Assembly: GCA_022766245.1 (NCBI GenBank)
Contig: JALEPL010000052.1
Coordinates: 1-64,000 of the forward strand
Length of the DNA: 64,000 nt
Source: Lachnospiraceae bacterium
Lineage (GTDB): Bacteria > Bacillota > Clostridia > Lachnospirales > Lachnospiraceae
Direction of reading: 5' to 3'
A model generated the notes under the pieces. It had not been told where the DNA came from. It did not search any database and worked only from the letters and a program-made list of their open reading frames with translations. The position numbers and the translations under genes were made by a program. Positions 26,156 through 34,170 of this stretch are shown in pieces (within the stretch, counting starts at the first letter, position 1; the number at the start of each line of letters is the position of its first letter).

Positions 26156-26641
26156 TTATTTTTCCGGTGCTATATTATATACCTCATCTGCCATATTGTG
26201 AAGAGCAGCATCCAGACATCGGCCGGTCATGATAATGGACGTGTCTTCCGTTTTAGAATCCAACACCATCTTTAACTCCTCCGGCGAAACGATTCCCTCA
26301 TCGATTACTCCCAGGATTTCATCTAAAACCAGCAGATTGCATTCTCCGGTTACCAAAACCTTCTTTGCAAAATTCAAGCCATTCTTCATGTTAAGCTCTT
26401 CCTCTGCCTTCTTCTCATCCGACAGATCCTCGTAATAATCCTCAGATTTCTCAAAACAGAAAAACTTAATCTCCGGTTCCAGCCTCTGCATATATTCCAT
26501 CTGGTCTTTGGTCTTCCCCTTTAAAAACTGGATTACGATTACACTCTTGTGCTCACTGGCTGCCATCAGTGCATTCCCCAATGCCGCATCCGTCTTGCCA
26601 CGGCCCGCACCGTAATAAATCTGAATCGAACCTTTTTCCAT
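26156..26641 (-). CDS. CobO/CobA-like P-loop protein (corrinoid adenosyltransferase family)
   Basis: A 161-aa protein with the P-loop YYGAGRGKTDAALGNALMA and Walker B LLVLDEILGVID, the layout of CobA/CobO ATP:corrinoid adenosyltransferases. The classical P-loop is GNGKGKTTAA; here Asn and Lys are replaced by Ala and Arg, and the first Thr pair is TD. No cobalamin genes are near, so enzymatic activity on corrinoids is uncertain. The start MEKGSIQIYY has GGAGGAG upstream. Its promoter with a palindrome is at 26708-26736. Confidence 0.8.
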   Translation of the reverse strand: MEKGSIQIYYGAGRGKTDAALGNALMAASEHKSVIVIQFLKGKTKDQMEYMQRLEPEIKFFCFEKSEDYYEDLSDEKKAEEELNMKNGLNFAKKVLVTGECNLLVLDEILGVIDEGIVSPEELKMVLDSKTEDTSIIMTGRCLDAALHNMADEVYNIAPEK

Positions 26642-26674
26642 GATACTCCTCCAAATCTCTGTGTATCTAGATTG

Positions 26675-26736
26675 CATCTATTCAGAATAGATGTTTCAGA
26701 TTTTCTTACAATAACACACTTTATATGAAAAAGCAA
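26675..26736 (-). promoter_or_regulatory. Promoter with a palindrome at the start site (CobO-like gene)
   Basis: On the minus strand TTGCTT, 17 bases, TATTGT (26708-26736), followed by the perfect palindrome CATCTATTC-T-GAATAGATG (26675-26693) near +15 to +35. It could be an operator or a tiny remnant of the hairpin family, which also carries CTATTCAG. Confidence 0.55.
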
Positions 26737-26762
26737 TCTGCGGATTTTTACTGTCGGTGCCA

Positions 26763-27392
26763 CTACTCCATATAATCAATTTTACTCACAGACACCTCAT
26801 AGGCAATACGCTTCTCCACTTCCTCCTCACTGATTTTTTTAACGTATTCCCGACTCTGTATTCTTCCCACAATCTGTACATGAGTTCCCACTTCAAATCC
26901 GGAAGAGAATCTTGCATTTCTGCCCCAGCAAATACAAGGAATATAATCCGATTTTCCATAGGAACGGTTCACCGCAATCAAAAGATCCGCAATCTCCCTT
27001 CCCAGTGGAGTTTTTCGATAAATCGGTGTCTTGCAAATGTATCCGTCCAAAAAGATTTCATTACTTTTCAGTTCCTCCGGATCATCTCCTTCTATGAACT
27101 CCAGCTCCCGAACAAATACAGATAATACCAGCCGGTTCTTTACCTCTTCATGTCGATTGTAGGAACGAAACTGTCCGCTTACATGGATGCGCTGTCCTAT
27201 GTAGCTTTTTGAGGTGTCGATGAGTCGCTCGGAAACCATAAGCGGAATATAATCTGCAAAGTTGCTCAGACGATTTACAGATACATCCACCATGTAAAAT
27301 CCCTCTCCGTACACCTCGTGACTGTAACGAAACTCCGTTACGATCTCTCCTACAATAGATACCTGATTGTTTTCAAAAATTTTATCTGTCAT
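26763..27392 (-). CDS. Single-stranded DNA-binding-like protein (OB fold)
   Basis: 209 aa starting MTDKIFENNQVSIVGEIVTEF. It has two OB-like halves: GFYMVDVSVNRLS..DYIPLMVSERL and an echo GREIADLLIAVNRSYGKSDYIPCICWGR in the second half, followed by VGTHVQIVGRIQSREY, the SSB-type strand pattern. There is no acidic C-terminal tail (ends KIDYME), so it is probably not the main replication SSB. The ATG follows AAAGGGAGAAAG; the longer frame to 27530 was rejected. Divergent from typA. Confidence 0.75.
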   Translation of the reverse strand: MTDKIFENNQVSIVGEIVTEFRYSHEVYGEGFYMVDVSVNRLSNFADYIPLMVSERLIDTSKSYIGQRIHVSGQFRSYNRHEEVKNRLVLSVFVRELEFIEGDDPEELKSNEIFLDGYICKTPIYRKTPLGREIADLLIAVNRSYGKSDYIPCICWGRNARFSSGFEVGTHVQIVGRIQSREYVKKISEEEVEKRIAYEVSVSKIDYME

Positions 27393-27546
27393 GAATCTTT
27401 CTCCCTTTCTGTGTGTTTTGAACGTACTAACCATAACACCTACCTTAAGCTGAAATTTCACAAAACATGTCGATAAGGCAAATTCGATTTTTGTAATAAA
27501 AAGTCTTCTGCTGCGAGGATGCGTACGCATGCATTGATAAAAAAAC

Positions 27547-27574
27547 TTGCTTATTTCTTATTTTATGCTAGAAT
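27547..27574 (+). promoter_or_regulatory. Predicted promoter of typA
   Basis: TTGCTT, 16 bases, TAGAAT, with a leader of about 150 bases before the typA ATG. The leader contains the 27-bp unit at 27641-27667. No gene was seen in the rest of the 336-base gap. Confidence 0.7.
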
Positions 27575-27640
27575 GAGAACGTCGGTCAGTCGGCAGTCTA
27601 TCTCTGCCATTTCTGACATGAGGAAAAATGAAAAAATATG

Positions 27641-27667
27641 GTATCTGTGAATGTACTGAACAGATAC
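27641..27667 (+). mobile_element. Minimal GTAAC-family unit, type D (27 bp)
   Basis: GTATCTGT at one end and ACAGATAC at the other, with GAATGTACTGA between; it equals the right end of the elements at 310-489 and 49653-49836. It is flanked exactly by the octamer AAAATATG on both sides (27633-27640 and 27668-27675). The smallest member of the family with a target duplication. Confidence 0.82.
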
Positions 27668-27728
27668 AAAATATGGTAATGCTGCACTGTCAGATGACAT
27701 TGCTACAAATTGAAAAAGGAGTTCAATT

Positions 27729-29558
27729 ATGCAGACAACAAGAGATGATATTCGTAACATCGCAATTATTGCCCACGTAGATCACGGCAAAACCACTCTG
27801 GTTGATGAACTGTTAAAGCAAAGTGGCGTATTCCGCGCCAATCAGGAGGTTCAGGAACGTGTCATGGATTCCAATGACATTGAGCGTGAGCGTGGTATTA
27901 CGATCCTTTCTAAAAACACCGCAGTTTTTTATAAGGATGTTAAGATTAACATCATCGACACTCCCGGTCATGCCGATTTCGGTGGTGAGGTAGAGCGTGT
28001 CCTCAAGATGGTAAACGGCGTAATTCTGGTGGTGGATGCCTTTGAAGGTGCCATGCCCCAGACGAAATTCGTTTTGATGAAAGCCTTAGAGTTAGACCTT
28101 CCGGTTATCGTGTGTGTCAATAAGATCGACCGACCGGAGGCTCGTCCGGATGAGGTTATTGATGAAGTGCTGGAATTATTCATGGATCTGGATGCCTCCG
28201 AGGAACAGTTAGACTGCCCCTTTATCTTTGCTTCCGCAAGAGACGGCTATGCAGTTCGGGATTTAAATGACGAAAAGAAGGACATGACTCCTCTTTTTGA
28301 GACCATTATCGACTATATCCCTGCTCCCACCGGCGACCCGGATGCCAATACACAGGTGCTGATCAGCACCATCGACTACAATGAGTATGTAGGTCGAATC
28401 GGTGTAGGTAAAGTAGATAACGGATGCCTTCGCGTGAATCAGGAAGCGGTTGTGGTAAACCATCATGAACCGGATAAGATGAAGAAGGTTAAGATCAGCA
28501 AGCTCTACGAGTTTGACGGATTAAACAAGGTGGATGTCACCGAGGCAAAGATTGGTTCCATCGTGGCTATTTCCGGTATTTCCGACATTCACATCGGTGA
28601 TACCATCTGTGCTCCGGAGGATCCGGTAGCCATCCCCTTCCAGAAGATTTCCGAGCCCACCCTGTCCATGAACTTCATCGTAAATGACAGTCCTCTGGCC
28701 GGTCAGGAAGGTAAATATGTCACTTCCCGTCACATCAGAGACCGTCTGTTTCGTGAACTTAACACCGACGTGAGCCTTCGTGTGGAGGAGACAGAAAGTG
28801 CTGACAGCTACAAGGTTTCCGGCCGTGGTGAGCTGCATTTATCCGTATTGATCGAGAATATGCGCCGTGAAGGCTATGAATTTGCCGTAAGTAAGGCCGA
28901 GGTGCTCTATCACACCGATGAAAATGGTAAAAAGCTGGAGCCTATGGAGATTGCCTATGTGGATGTACCGGATGACTTCACCGGAACTGTAATCGACAAA
29001 TTAAGCCAACGTAAAGGCGAGCTCCGTAACATGAAGCCTATCAGCGGCGGTTATACCCGTCTGGAATTCTACATTCCTTCCCGCGGTCTCATCGGATACC
29101 GTGGCGAATTTTTGACAGATACCAAGGGTAATGGAATCATCAATACCATTTTTGACGGCTATGCCCCTTACAAGGGAGACATCGCATACCGCAAGCAGGG
29201 TTCCCTCATCGCCTTCGAAAGCGGCGAGTCCGTAACCTACGGTCTGTTCTCTGCTCAGGAGCGCGGTACTTTATTTATCGGACCCGGCGTGAAGGTATAC
29301 TCCGGTATGGTCATTGGTTCTTCTGCAAAGGCTGAAGATATCGAGCTGAATGTATGTAAGAAGAAGCATCTGACCAACACCCGTTCCTCTTCCGCAGACG
29401 AAGCATTGACACTGGTTCCGCCAAGAGTACTTTCCCTTGAGCAGGCGCTGGACTTTATTGATGTGGATGAGCTTTTAGAGGTTACACCAGAATCCCTGCG
29501 TATCCGTAAGCGGATTTTGGATCCTACATTAAGAAAACGTGCGAACTTTAAGAAATAA
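27729..29558 (+). CDS. typA: Translational GTPase TypA/BipA
   Basis: Ribosome-associated GTPase related to EF-G, involved in ribosome assembly and stress adaptation. G1 is AHVDHGKTTLVDELL, the switch region is RERGITILSKNTA, G3 is DTPGHADFGGEV and G4 is NKIDRPEA. The C-terminal TypA-specific part includes KKKHLTNTRSSSADEAL. The 609-aa length is typical. AAAAAGGAG lies upstream of the ATG. A 153-bp hairpin element is inserted directly after the stop codon. Confidence 0.97.
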   Translation: MQTTRDDIRNIAIIAHVDHGKTTLVDELLKQSGVFRANQEVQERVMDSNDIERERGITILSKNTAVFYKDVKINIIDTPGHADFGGEVERVLKMVNGVILVVDAFEGAMPQTKFVLMKALELDLPVIVCVNKIDRPEARPDEVIDEVLELFMDLDASEEQLDCPFIFASARDGYAVRDLNDEKKDMTPLFETIIDYIPAPTGDPDANTQVLISTIDYNEYVGRIGVGKVDNGCLRVNQEAVVVNHHEPDKMKKVKISKLYEFDGLNKVDVTEAKIGSIVAISGISDIHIGDTICAPEDPVAIPFQKISEPTLSMNFIVNDSPLAGQEGKYVTSRHIRDRLFRELNTDVSLRVEETESADSYKVSGRGELHLSVLIENMRREGYEFAVSKAEVLYHTDENGKKLEPMEIAYVDVPDDFTGTVIDKLSQRKGELRNMKPISGGYTRLEFYIPSRGLIGYRGEFLTDTKGNGIINTIFDGYAPYKGDIAYRKQGSLIAFESGESVTYGLFSAQERGTLFIGPGVKVYSGMVIGSSAKAEDIELNVCKKKHLTNTRSSSADEALTLVPPRVLSLEQALDFIDVDELLEVTPESLRIRKRILDPTLRKRANFKK

Positions 29559-29559
29559 A

Positions 29560-29712
29560 GTAACTATTCAGAGCCAAGGCAATTTTCATAAAAACGCGAA
29601 TCATGCTTGCATGAATGAGCGTATTTTTGAAAATTTCTTTGGCGAAGTAACCCCATTCGCAAAAGGAAAGCTGCGAAGCAGCGGTTTTGCGAATGGGGTT
29701 CTGAATAGTTAC
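29560..29712 (+). mobile_element. GTAAC-family composite element, type C (153 bp), with target duplication
   Basis: A 12-bp perfect terminal inverted repeat, GTAACTATTCAG/CTGAATAGTTAC, flanked exactly by GAAATAAA on both sides (29552-29559 and 29713-29720). It has two long hairpins; the second has a perfect 14-bp stem, CCCCATTCGCAAAA/TTTTGCGAATGGGG, around a GCTGC-GAA-GCAGC core. It begins two bases after the typA stop codon, so it forms the typA 3' UTR. The clearest intact copy in the window. Confidence 0.95.
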
Positions 29713-29736
29713 GAAATAAAATAGTCATTCAAAGCA

Positions 29737-29770
29737 ACAAGGCTACCTCATTTGAAATGGGTAGCCTTGT
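29737..29770. terminator. Bidirectional terminator between typA and the AAA-ATPase gene
   Basis: ACAAGGCTACC pairs with GGGTAGCCTTGT around a loop of about 11 bases. T tracts are weak on both sides. Confidence 0.65.
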
Positions 29771-29776
29771 GTCCCT

Positions 29777-31471
29777 TTAACCAATAAGTACCTTCTTCCC
29801 CTGAAAGGCAAATCCATACTTATGGATCTTCTCTTCCTTGACTCCTCTTGCAAGCAGGGCTTCCGCGTACTGTTTTTCTTCTATCTGGGTGTGGGCTGCG
29901 GCTACTGTTTCCGCCAGGGTGCTTTCTTCCTCGGTATCCTGCACCTTAAATTCCAGAATAAAGGCATCCCCATCCGCTTTCTTCGGCTCTATCACCACAT
30001 CATATCTGCCAAGTCCGCTCTCCCGGTTTGAGGTGATGACGTAGTCTTCCGCCAAATCCACCACCAGTCCCAACACAAATCCATGATAGAATTTCTCCGG
30101 AGTCCCGGACATGGAAGCGTCCTTTCCGGTGTCGAAATAGCTGAAAGTCTTCAATGCCACATTGTTCATATAGGCATTCATTTCCTTTACTTTTCCTGCC
30201 AGCAGTGCCTTGATAAAGTCATTGTAATCTTTCCTGATTCCCTTAAACCACTCCCGAACCAGATTCCGAAACATCCTCCTTGCCTCCTGATTGGTAAAGG
30301 CAAGTTCATACTGCGGTTCTGCATATTCTGACACTTCATTCACCTGCTGATAATGAAGTACTTTCAAATACCCACTGGCAAGCAACAGGCTCCAGACAGC
30401 ATCCGGGTCATCATCCAGCTGGTCATATACGATCTGCTCGTCGATGGAACAGTGGATGGATTCTCCTTTTAACAGGATTTCAAAGAGTTCTTTGATATCC
30501 ACGTCCCCTTCCCGTATCAGCTTTCCCACAAGGCTGTTGCTGCTGGTATTCGCCCAGTAAGTGCCGAATTTCCCGGTATCCAGGAAATTCAGAATAGACC
30601 AAGGATTGTAAATGTCCTTTTGCTCTCCAAATATAAATCCGTCATACCAACACTTTATTTCTTCTTTCTGCCCGCCATAGCCATATTCCTCCAATGCCTG
30701 AAAGGTCTCTTCTTCCGTAAAACCAAAGGCGGTGGCATATTCATCGGATGTGGTGGTCACGACTTTGAGATTATTTAAATCAGAAAAGATGGACTCCTTG
30801 CTGACTCTGGTAATTCCTGTCATGATCCCCCGCTCCAGATATGGATTGGTTTTGAACGTGGAATTAAATAGACTTCTAGTAAAAGAAACCAGTTCATCCC
30901 AGAATCCATTCACATACGCTTCCTGCATCGGGGTATCGTATTCGTCCAAAAGGATAATTACCTTCCTGCCATAATAACGGCACAAAAAATCAGATAATTG
31001 ATAGAGCGCTAACGGCGCATCCTCTTCACTCATATCGGAAGCCATACGCTCATAATATTCCTTCTCCGCACGGGAAAGTAAATCGCTTTCCTGCAAAAAC
31101 GAATATTTTTCATATAATTTCATCAAAAACTGTCGGATACGATAACTGGTCGTCTTAAAATCTTTTTCCTTAATATTGGCAAAGGACAAGTTGATCACAG
31201 GATAGGTTCCCTGCAGTTCTCTGTATTTTTCCTCTTCCCAGATGGCAAGCCCTTCAAACAAATCACCTCTGTCCTTATAATCCACAGAGAAAAAGGCATT
31301 GAGCATGCTCATATTCAGACTCTTTCCAAAGCGTCTCGGCCGGGTGATTAAGGTAACGTCGTCTCCGCTTTCCCACCATTCCTTGATAAAGTGTGTTTTA
31401 TCGATATAAAAATAATTTCCTTGTATGATTTTTTCAAAGCTTTGAATCCCAATTCCTATCGTCCGCTTCAT
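29777..31471 (-). CDS. AAA-ATPase-like protein with C-terminal PD-(D/E)XK nuclease-like domain
   Basis: 564 aa of the AAA_lcl/DUF1703 type, common in multiple copies in gut bacteria. The N-terminal part has NYFYIDKTHFIKEWW and the P-loop-like TRPRRFGKSLNMSML; Walker B-like VIILLDEYDTPMQEA is near residue 165. The C-terminal domain has GRYDVVIEP and AFILEFKVQ, the D-x(n)-ExK pattern of PD-(D/E)XK nucleases. The biological role is unknown. It has its own promoter and is ended by a terminator, so it forms a separate accessory unit. Confidence 0.9.
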   Translation of the reverse strand: MKRTIGIGIQSFEKIIQGNYFYIDKTHFIKEWWESGDDVTLITRPRRFGKSLNMSMLNAFFSVDYKDRGDLFEGLAIWEEEKYRELQGTYPVINLSFANIKEKDFKTTSYRIRQFLMKLYEKYSFLQESDLLSRAEKEYYERMASDMSEEDAPLALYQLSDFLCRYYGRKVIILLDEYDTPMQEAYVNGFWDELVSFTRSLFNSTFKTNPYLERGIMTGITRVSKESIFSDLNNLKVVTTTSDEYATAFGFTEEETFQALEEYGYGGQKEEIKCWYDGFIFGEQKDIYNPWSILNFLDTGKFGTYWANTSSNSLVGKLIREGDVDIKELFEILLKGESIHCSIDEQIVYDQLDDDPDAVWSLLLASGYLKVLHYQQVNEVSEYAEPQYELAFTNQEARRMFRNLVREWFKGIRKDYNDFIKALLAGKVKEMNAYMNNVALKTFSYFDTGKDASMSGTPEKFYHGFVLGLVVDLAEDYVITSNRESGLGRYDVVIEPKKADGDAFILEFKVQDTEEESTLAETVAAAHTQIEEKQYAEALLARGVKEEKIHKYGFAFQGKKVLIG

Positions 31472-31491
31472 ACAGATGCCTCCTGATTTAA

Positions 31492-31553
31492 AAATCCGTT
31501 ACACCAACAACCATTTCTGTCATTAGTATAACGGATTTCATTTGCAAATACAA
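31492..31553 (-). promoter_or_regulatory. Promoter and inverted repeat of the AAA-ATPase gene
   Basis: On the minus strand TTGTAT, 17 bases, TATACT (31525-31553). The perfect inverted repeat AAATCCGTTA (31492-31501)/TAACGGATTT (31529-31538) overlaps the -10 region and extends into the leader. It could be an operator or an RNA hairpin. Confidence 0.6.
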
Positions 31554-31670
31554 ATCTATTTCATCCAAAAATAATGCATATGTTGTGATTGGTGTCGGTG
31601 CATTCTTTGTTTATGATCCTCCTTACTCTATCCTTTCGCACTTCAATTGGAATTTAAGGGTTTCAATAAC

Positions 31671-32417
31671 TTATATTCTTTTCTTCTTTGACACATGAAA
31701 TAAAAAAGACGCAAAACATATACATACTACTTTGGATATATTACCTATGAGTGCATTATCATTTATAGTAATTTGGGATAATGTATTAATTAATGCGTGT
31801 GTCATTACACATATCCACAAACTATTTGAGTATGCAAACAACGCTGAAAAAATAAAACAGTTTGTTAATAATCCCAATACGAAATAAGGAACATTAACAA
31901 TTTCTATACTGCCATCAATATAAAAGAACAGGAAATGCCATACACTCCAACACAAAAAAGTAATAATCGTTGCAACAATATATGGAATCTTTTTCTCTAA
32001 GCAAGGTTGAAACGAATATCTCCAGCCTATTTCTTCTATTCCACCAAATACTATTGCCTTAAAGAAAAGAACCACTAGAACCAGTAAACTTTCTATTTTA
32101 AATCCTTTACTTACTATCACAGAACAAAAATCCATAAATAAAAATACCAGTACTATTGCATAGCTTTTAATTGATTGCTTCATGTTGAAAAAATCTTTTA
32201 ATATACTTAACGGTCTTTTGGCATTATATTTGATTTGGTAAAATACGCCCCAAAGTGCAGATGACACACCACCAAATATAATAAAAACTATTCCCAAAAA
32301 CGAATTATATCCCAATTCATACCCTTTTCCTTTTAGTATTCCAACCAGTGCCGCAACAACAGTTATCTGAAGCAATGTTGGAAATAAAAATCCTTTGATA
32401 ATTGACTTATTATTCAT
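31671..32417 (-). CDS. CPBP-family intramembrane glutamic protease (Abi-like)
   Basis: 248 aa, very hydrophobic, with seven or so membrane segments. The catalytic pattern is present: GGIEEIGWRYSFQP (Glu-Glu and Arg) followed by WSVWHFLFF (His). The family includes Rce1-like proteases and bacteriocin self-immunity proteins. Base composition is noticeably more AT-rich than the flanking housekeeping genes, suggesting transfer. A broken TetR-type regulator lies upstream, a common partner of such genes. Confidence 0.85.
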   Translation of the reverse strand: MNNKSIIKGFLFPTLLQITVVAALVGILKGKGYELGYNSFLGIVFIIFGGVSSALWGVFYQIKYNAKRPLSILKDFFNMKQSIKSYAIVLVFLFMDFCSVIVSKGFKIESLLVLVVLFFKAIVFGGIEEIGWRYSFQPCLEKKIPYIVATIITFLCWSVWHFLFFYIDGSIEIVNVPYFVLGLLTNCFIFSALFAYSNSLWICVMTHALINTLSQITINDNALIGNISKVVCICFASFLFHVSKKKRI

Positions 32418-32496
32418 TATTCATCCCTTTAATAATTAAATTCCGATTAAAATGTTTTTGATTTATCTTCAAATTGTTCTCTGTGAATTGCTATAT

Positions 32497-32762
32497 CTAC
32501 ATTTCCAAATTCTTTAATCTAAGCATTGTAATATTTGCAAAAAAATAACGCTCATACAACATTCTCATATTTTCGTTATGAAATTGTTCAATCATCATAA
32601 AACGCACCATTTGATTACAAAATGTATCAAATAAATATTGTTCAAAATAAAACTTTCTTTTATCTTCACAGCTTTTGCAATATCTCTTATTGATACGGAA
32701 TCATAACCTGATTTTGCAAACATATCCAACGCTTTTTTTTAAATAAGCTCTTTTGTTTCCAT
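32497..32762 (-). pseudogene. Remnant of a TetR-family regulator gene
   Basis: On the minus strand ATG after AAGGAGGGTACT gives METKELI and then an in-frame stop. In the next frame the typical TetR helix-turn-helix continues: ALDMFAKSGYDSVSIRDIAKAVKIKES, then shifts again where the conserved YYHF stretch should be. A C-terminal piece follows in frame: FDTFCNQMVRFMMIEQF and MRMLYERYFFANITMLRL. About 60% of the protein is missing, so the regulator cannot be functional. Confidence 0.82.
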
Positions 32763-32777
32763 AGTACCCTCCTTGCA

Positions 32778-32825
32778 CCTAACAGTTGTTAGATTTATTG
32801 CGTCTAACAACTGTTAGGTTGTCAA
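32778..32825 (-). promoter_or_regulatory. Intact TetR-type operator and -35 box
   Basis: A perfect 16-bp inverted repeat, CCTAACAGTTGTTAGA (32778-32793) and TCTAACAACTGTTAGG (32803-32818), around nine bases. Each half is itself nearly palindromic (CTAACAGTTGTTAG). A minus-strand TTGACA (32820-32825) abuts it, so a bound repressor would cover the -10 region. The -10 box itself is poor. Confidence 0.8.
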
Positions 32826-32895
32826 GAAAAAAGTATTATCTCATTCACCCCCATTCTTTTTCCAGTGTCACCACCTGATAGTCATGATGAATGAC

Positions 32896-32943
32896 AAAAA
32901 ATAATGCCAAGCCAATACATTGTAATGACCTAGCATTATTTTT
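32896..32943 (-). terminator. Terminator of the purine genes
   Basis: On the minus strand AAAATAATGC pairs with GCATTATTTT around a 26-base loop, followed by a T run. Confidence 0.65.
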
Positions 32944-32966
32944 GTTATTGTTCAGAGCCAAGCAAT
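32944..32966 (+). repeat. Truncated GTAAC-family unit, type C head
   Basis: GTTATTGTTCAGAGCCAAGCAAT resembles the type C head (GTAACTATTCAGAGCCAAGGCAAT). It lies one base before the formyltransferase stop codon. No target duplication. Confidence 0.55.
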
Positions 32967-32967
32967 A

Positions 32968-34146
32968 TTAGTGATGGAACAGACGGATTCCGGTGAAGCT
33001 CATGACCATACCATACTTGTTACAAGTCTCAATGACATGATCATCACGGATGGAGCCGCCGGGCTGAGCCACATAGCATACACCGCTTCTGTGTGCGCGC
33101 TCGATGTTGTCTCCGAAGGGGAAGAACGCATCAGAACCGATGGATACACCGGTATTTTTATCCAGCCATGCGCGCTTTTCCTCTCTGGTAAATACCTCAG
33201 GCTTTGTCTTGAAGGTCTTCTCCCACTCGCCGTCAGCCAGTACATCCATGTAATCCTCACCGATGTAAAGGTCAATGGCATTGTCTCTGTCCACACGCTT
33301 GATGCTGTCTAAGAAAGGAAGCTCTAATACCTTCGGGCACTGACGCAGCCACCAGTTGTCAGCTTTCTGTCCGGCCAGGCGGGTACAGTGGATACGGGAC
33401 TGCTGTCCTGCTCCGATACCGATGGCCTGTCCATCCTTTACGTAGCATACGGAGTTAGACTGGGTGTACTTTAAGGTGATCATGGCAATGGCCAGATCAA
33501 TCTTTGCTGCATCGGGCAGATTCTTATTTTCCGTTACGATATTATCAAAGAACTTATCGTCAATTACCAGTTCATTTCTACCCTGCTCAAAGGTAATACC
33601 AAATACCTCTTTGTGCTCAATAGGAGCCGGTACATAGTTCGGGTCAATCTGAATCACGTTATAGTTTCCATTTTTCTTTGCTTTTAAAATCTCCAGTGCA
33701 TCTGCATCATAGCCCGGAGCGATAACACCGTCAGACACCTCACGCTTGATTAAAAGTGCGGTAGCCTTGTCACACACGTCGGACAAGGAAATGAAATCCC
33801 CGAAGGAAGACATACGGTCTGCGCCTCTGGCTCTGGCATAAGCATTGGCAAGGGGAGTGAACTCCATATCCATATCGTCTACCCAGTAGATCTTTCTCTC
33901 CACCTCAGATAAGGGAAGTCCCACTGCTGCACCTGCCGGTGACACATGCTTAAAAGAAGTAGCTGCTGCCAGTCCGGTAGCTTTCTTTAATTCGCTGACC
34001 AGCTGCCAACCATTGAAAGCATCCAGAAAGTTAATATAGCCGGGCTTTCCGTTTAACACAGTGATGGGAAGCTCGCCCTCTTCCATATAGATACGGGACG
34101 GCTTCTGATTAGGGTTACATCCGTATTTTAATTCTAATTCTTTCAT
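32968..34146 (-). CDS. AICAR formyltransferase (stand-alone PurH transformylase domain)
   Basis: Transfers the formyl group from 10-formyl-THF to AICAR in IMP synthesis. It starts ELKYGCNPNQKPSRIY, has SFKHVSPAGAAVG (the Lys-His motif of the transformylase), QSNSVCYVKDGQAIGIGAGQQSRIHCTRLA, and SDAFFPFGDNIERA near the end. The N-terminal IMP cyclohydrolase domain of bifunctional PurH is absent; that function is supplied by the next gene upstream. The 392-aa length fits this domain alone. Confidence 0.93.
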   Translation of the reverse strand: MKELELKYGCNPNQKPSRIYMEEGELPITVLNGKPGYINFLDAFNGWQLVSELKKATGLAAATSFKHVSPAGAAVGLPLSEVERKIYWVDDMDMEFTPLANAYARARGADRMSSFGDFISLSDVCDKATALLIKREVSDGVIAPGYDADALEILKAKKNGNYNVIQIDPNYVPAPIEHKEVFGITFEQGRNELVIDDKFFDNIVTENKNLPDAAKIDLAIAMITLKYTQSNSVCYVKDGQAIGIGAGQQSRIHCTRLAGQKADNWWLRQCPKVLELPFLDSIKRVDRDNAIDLYIGEDYMDVLADGEWEKTFKTKPEVFTREEKRAWLDKNTGVSIGSDAFFPFGDNIERAHRSGVCYVAQPGGSIRDDHVIETCNKYGMVMSFTGIRLFHH

Positions 34147-34170
34147 TTTTCGCTCTCTTTCTCTCTTCTT

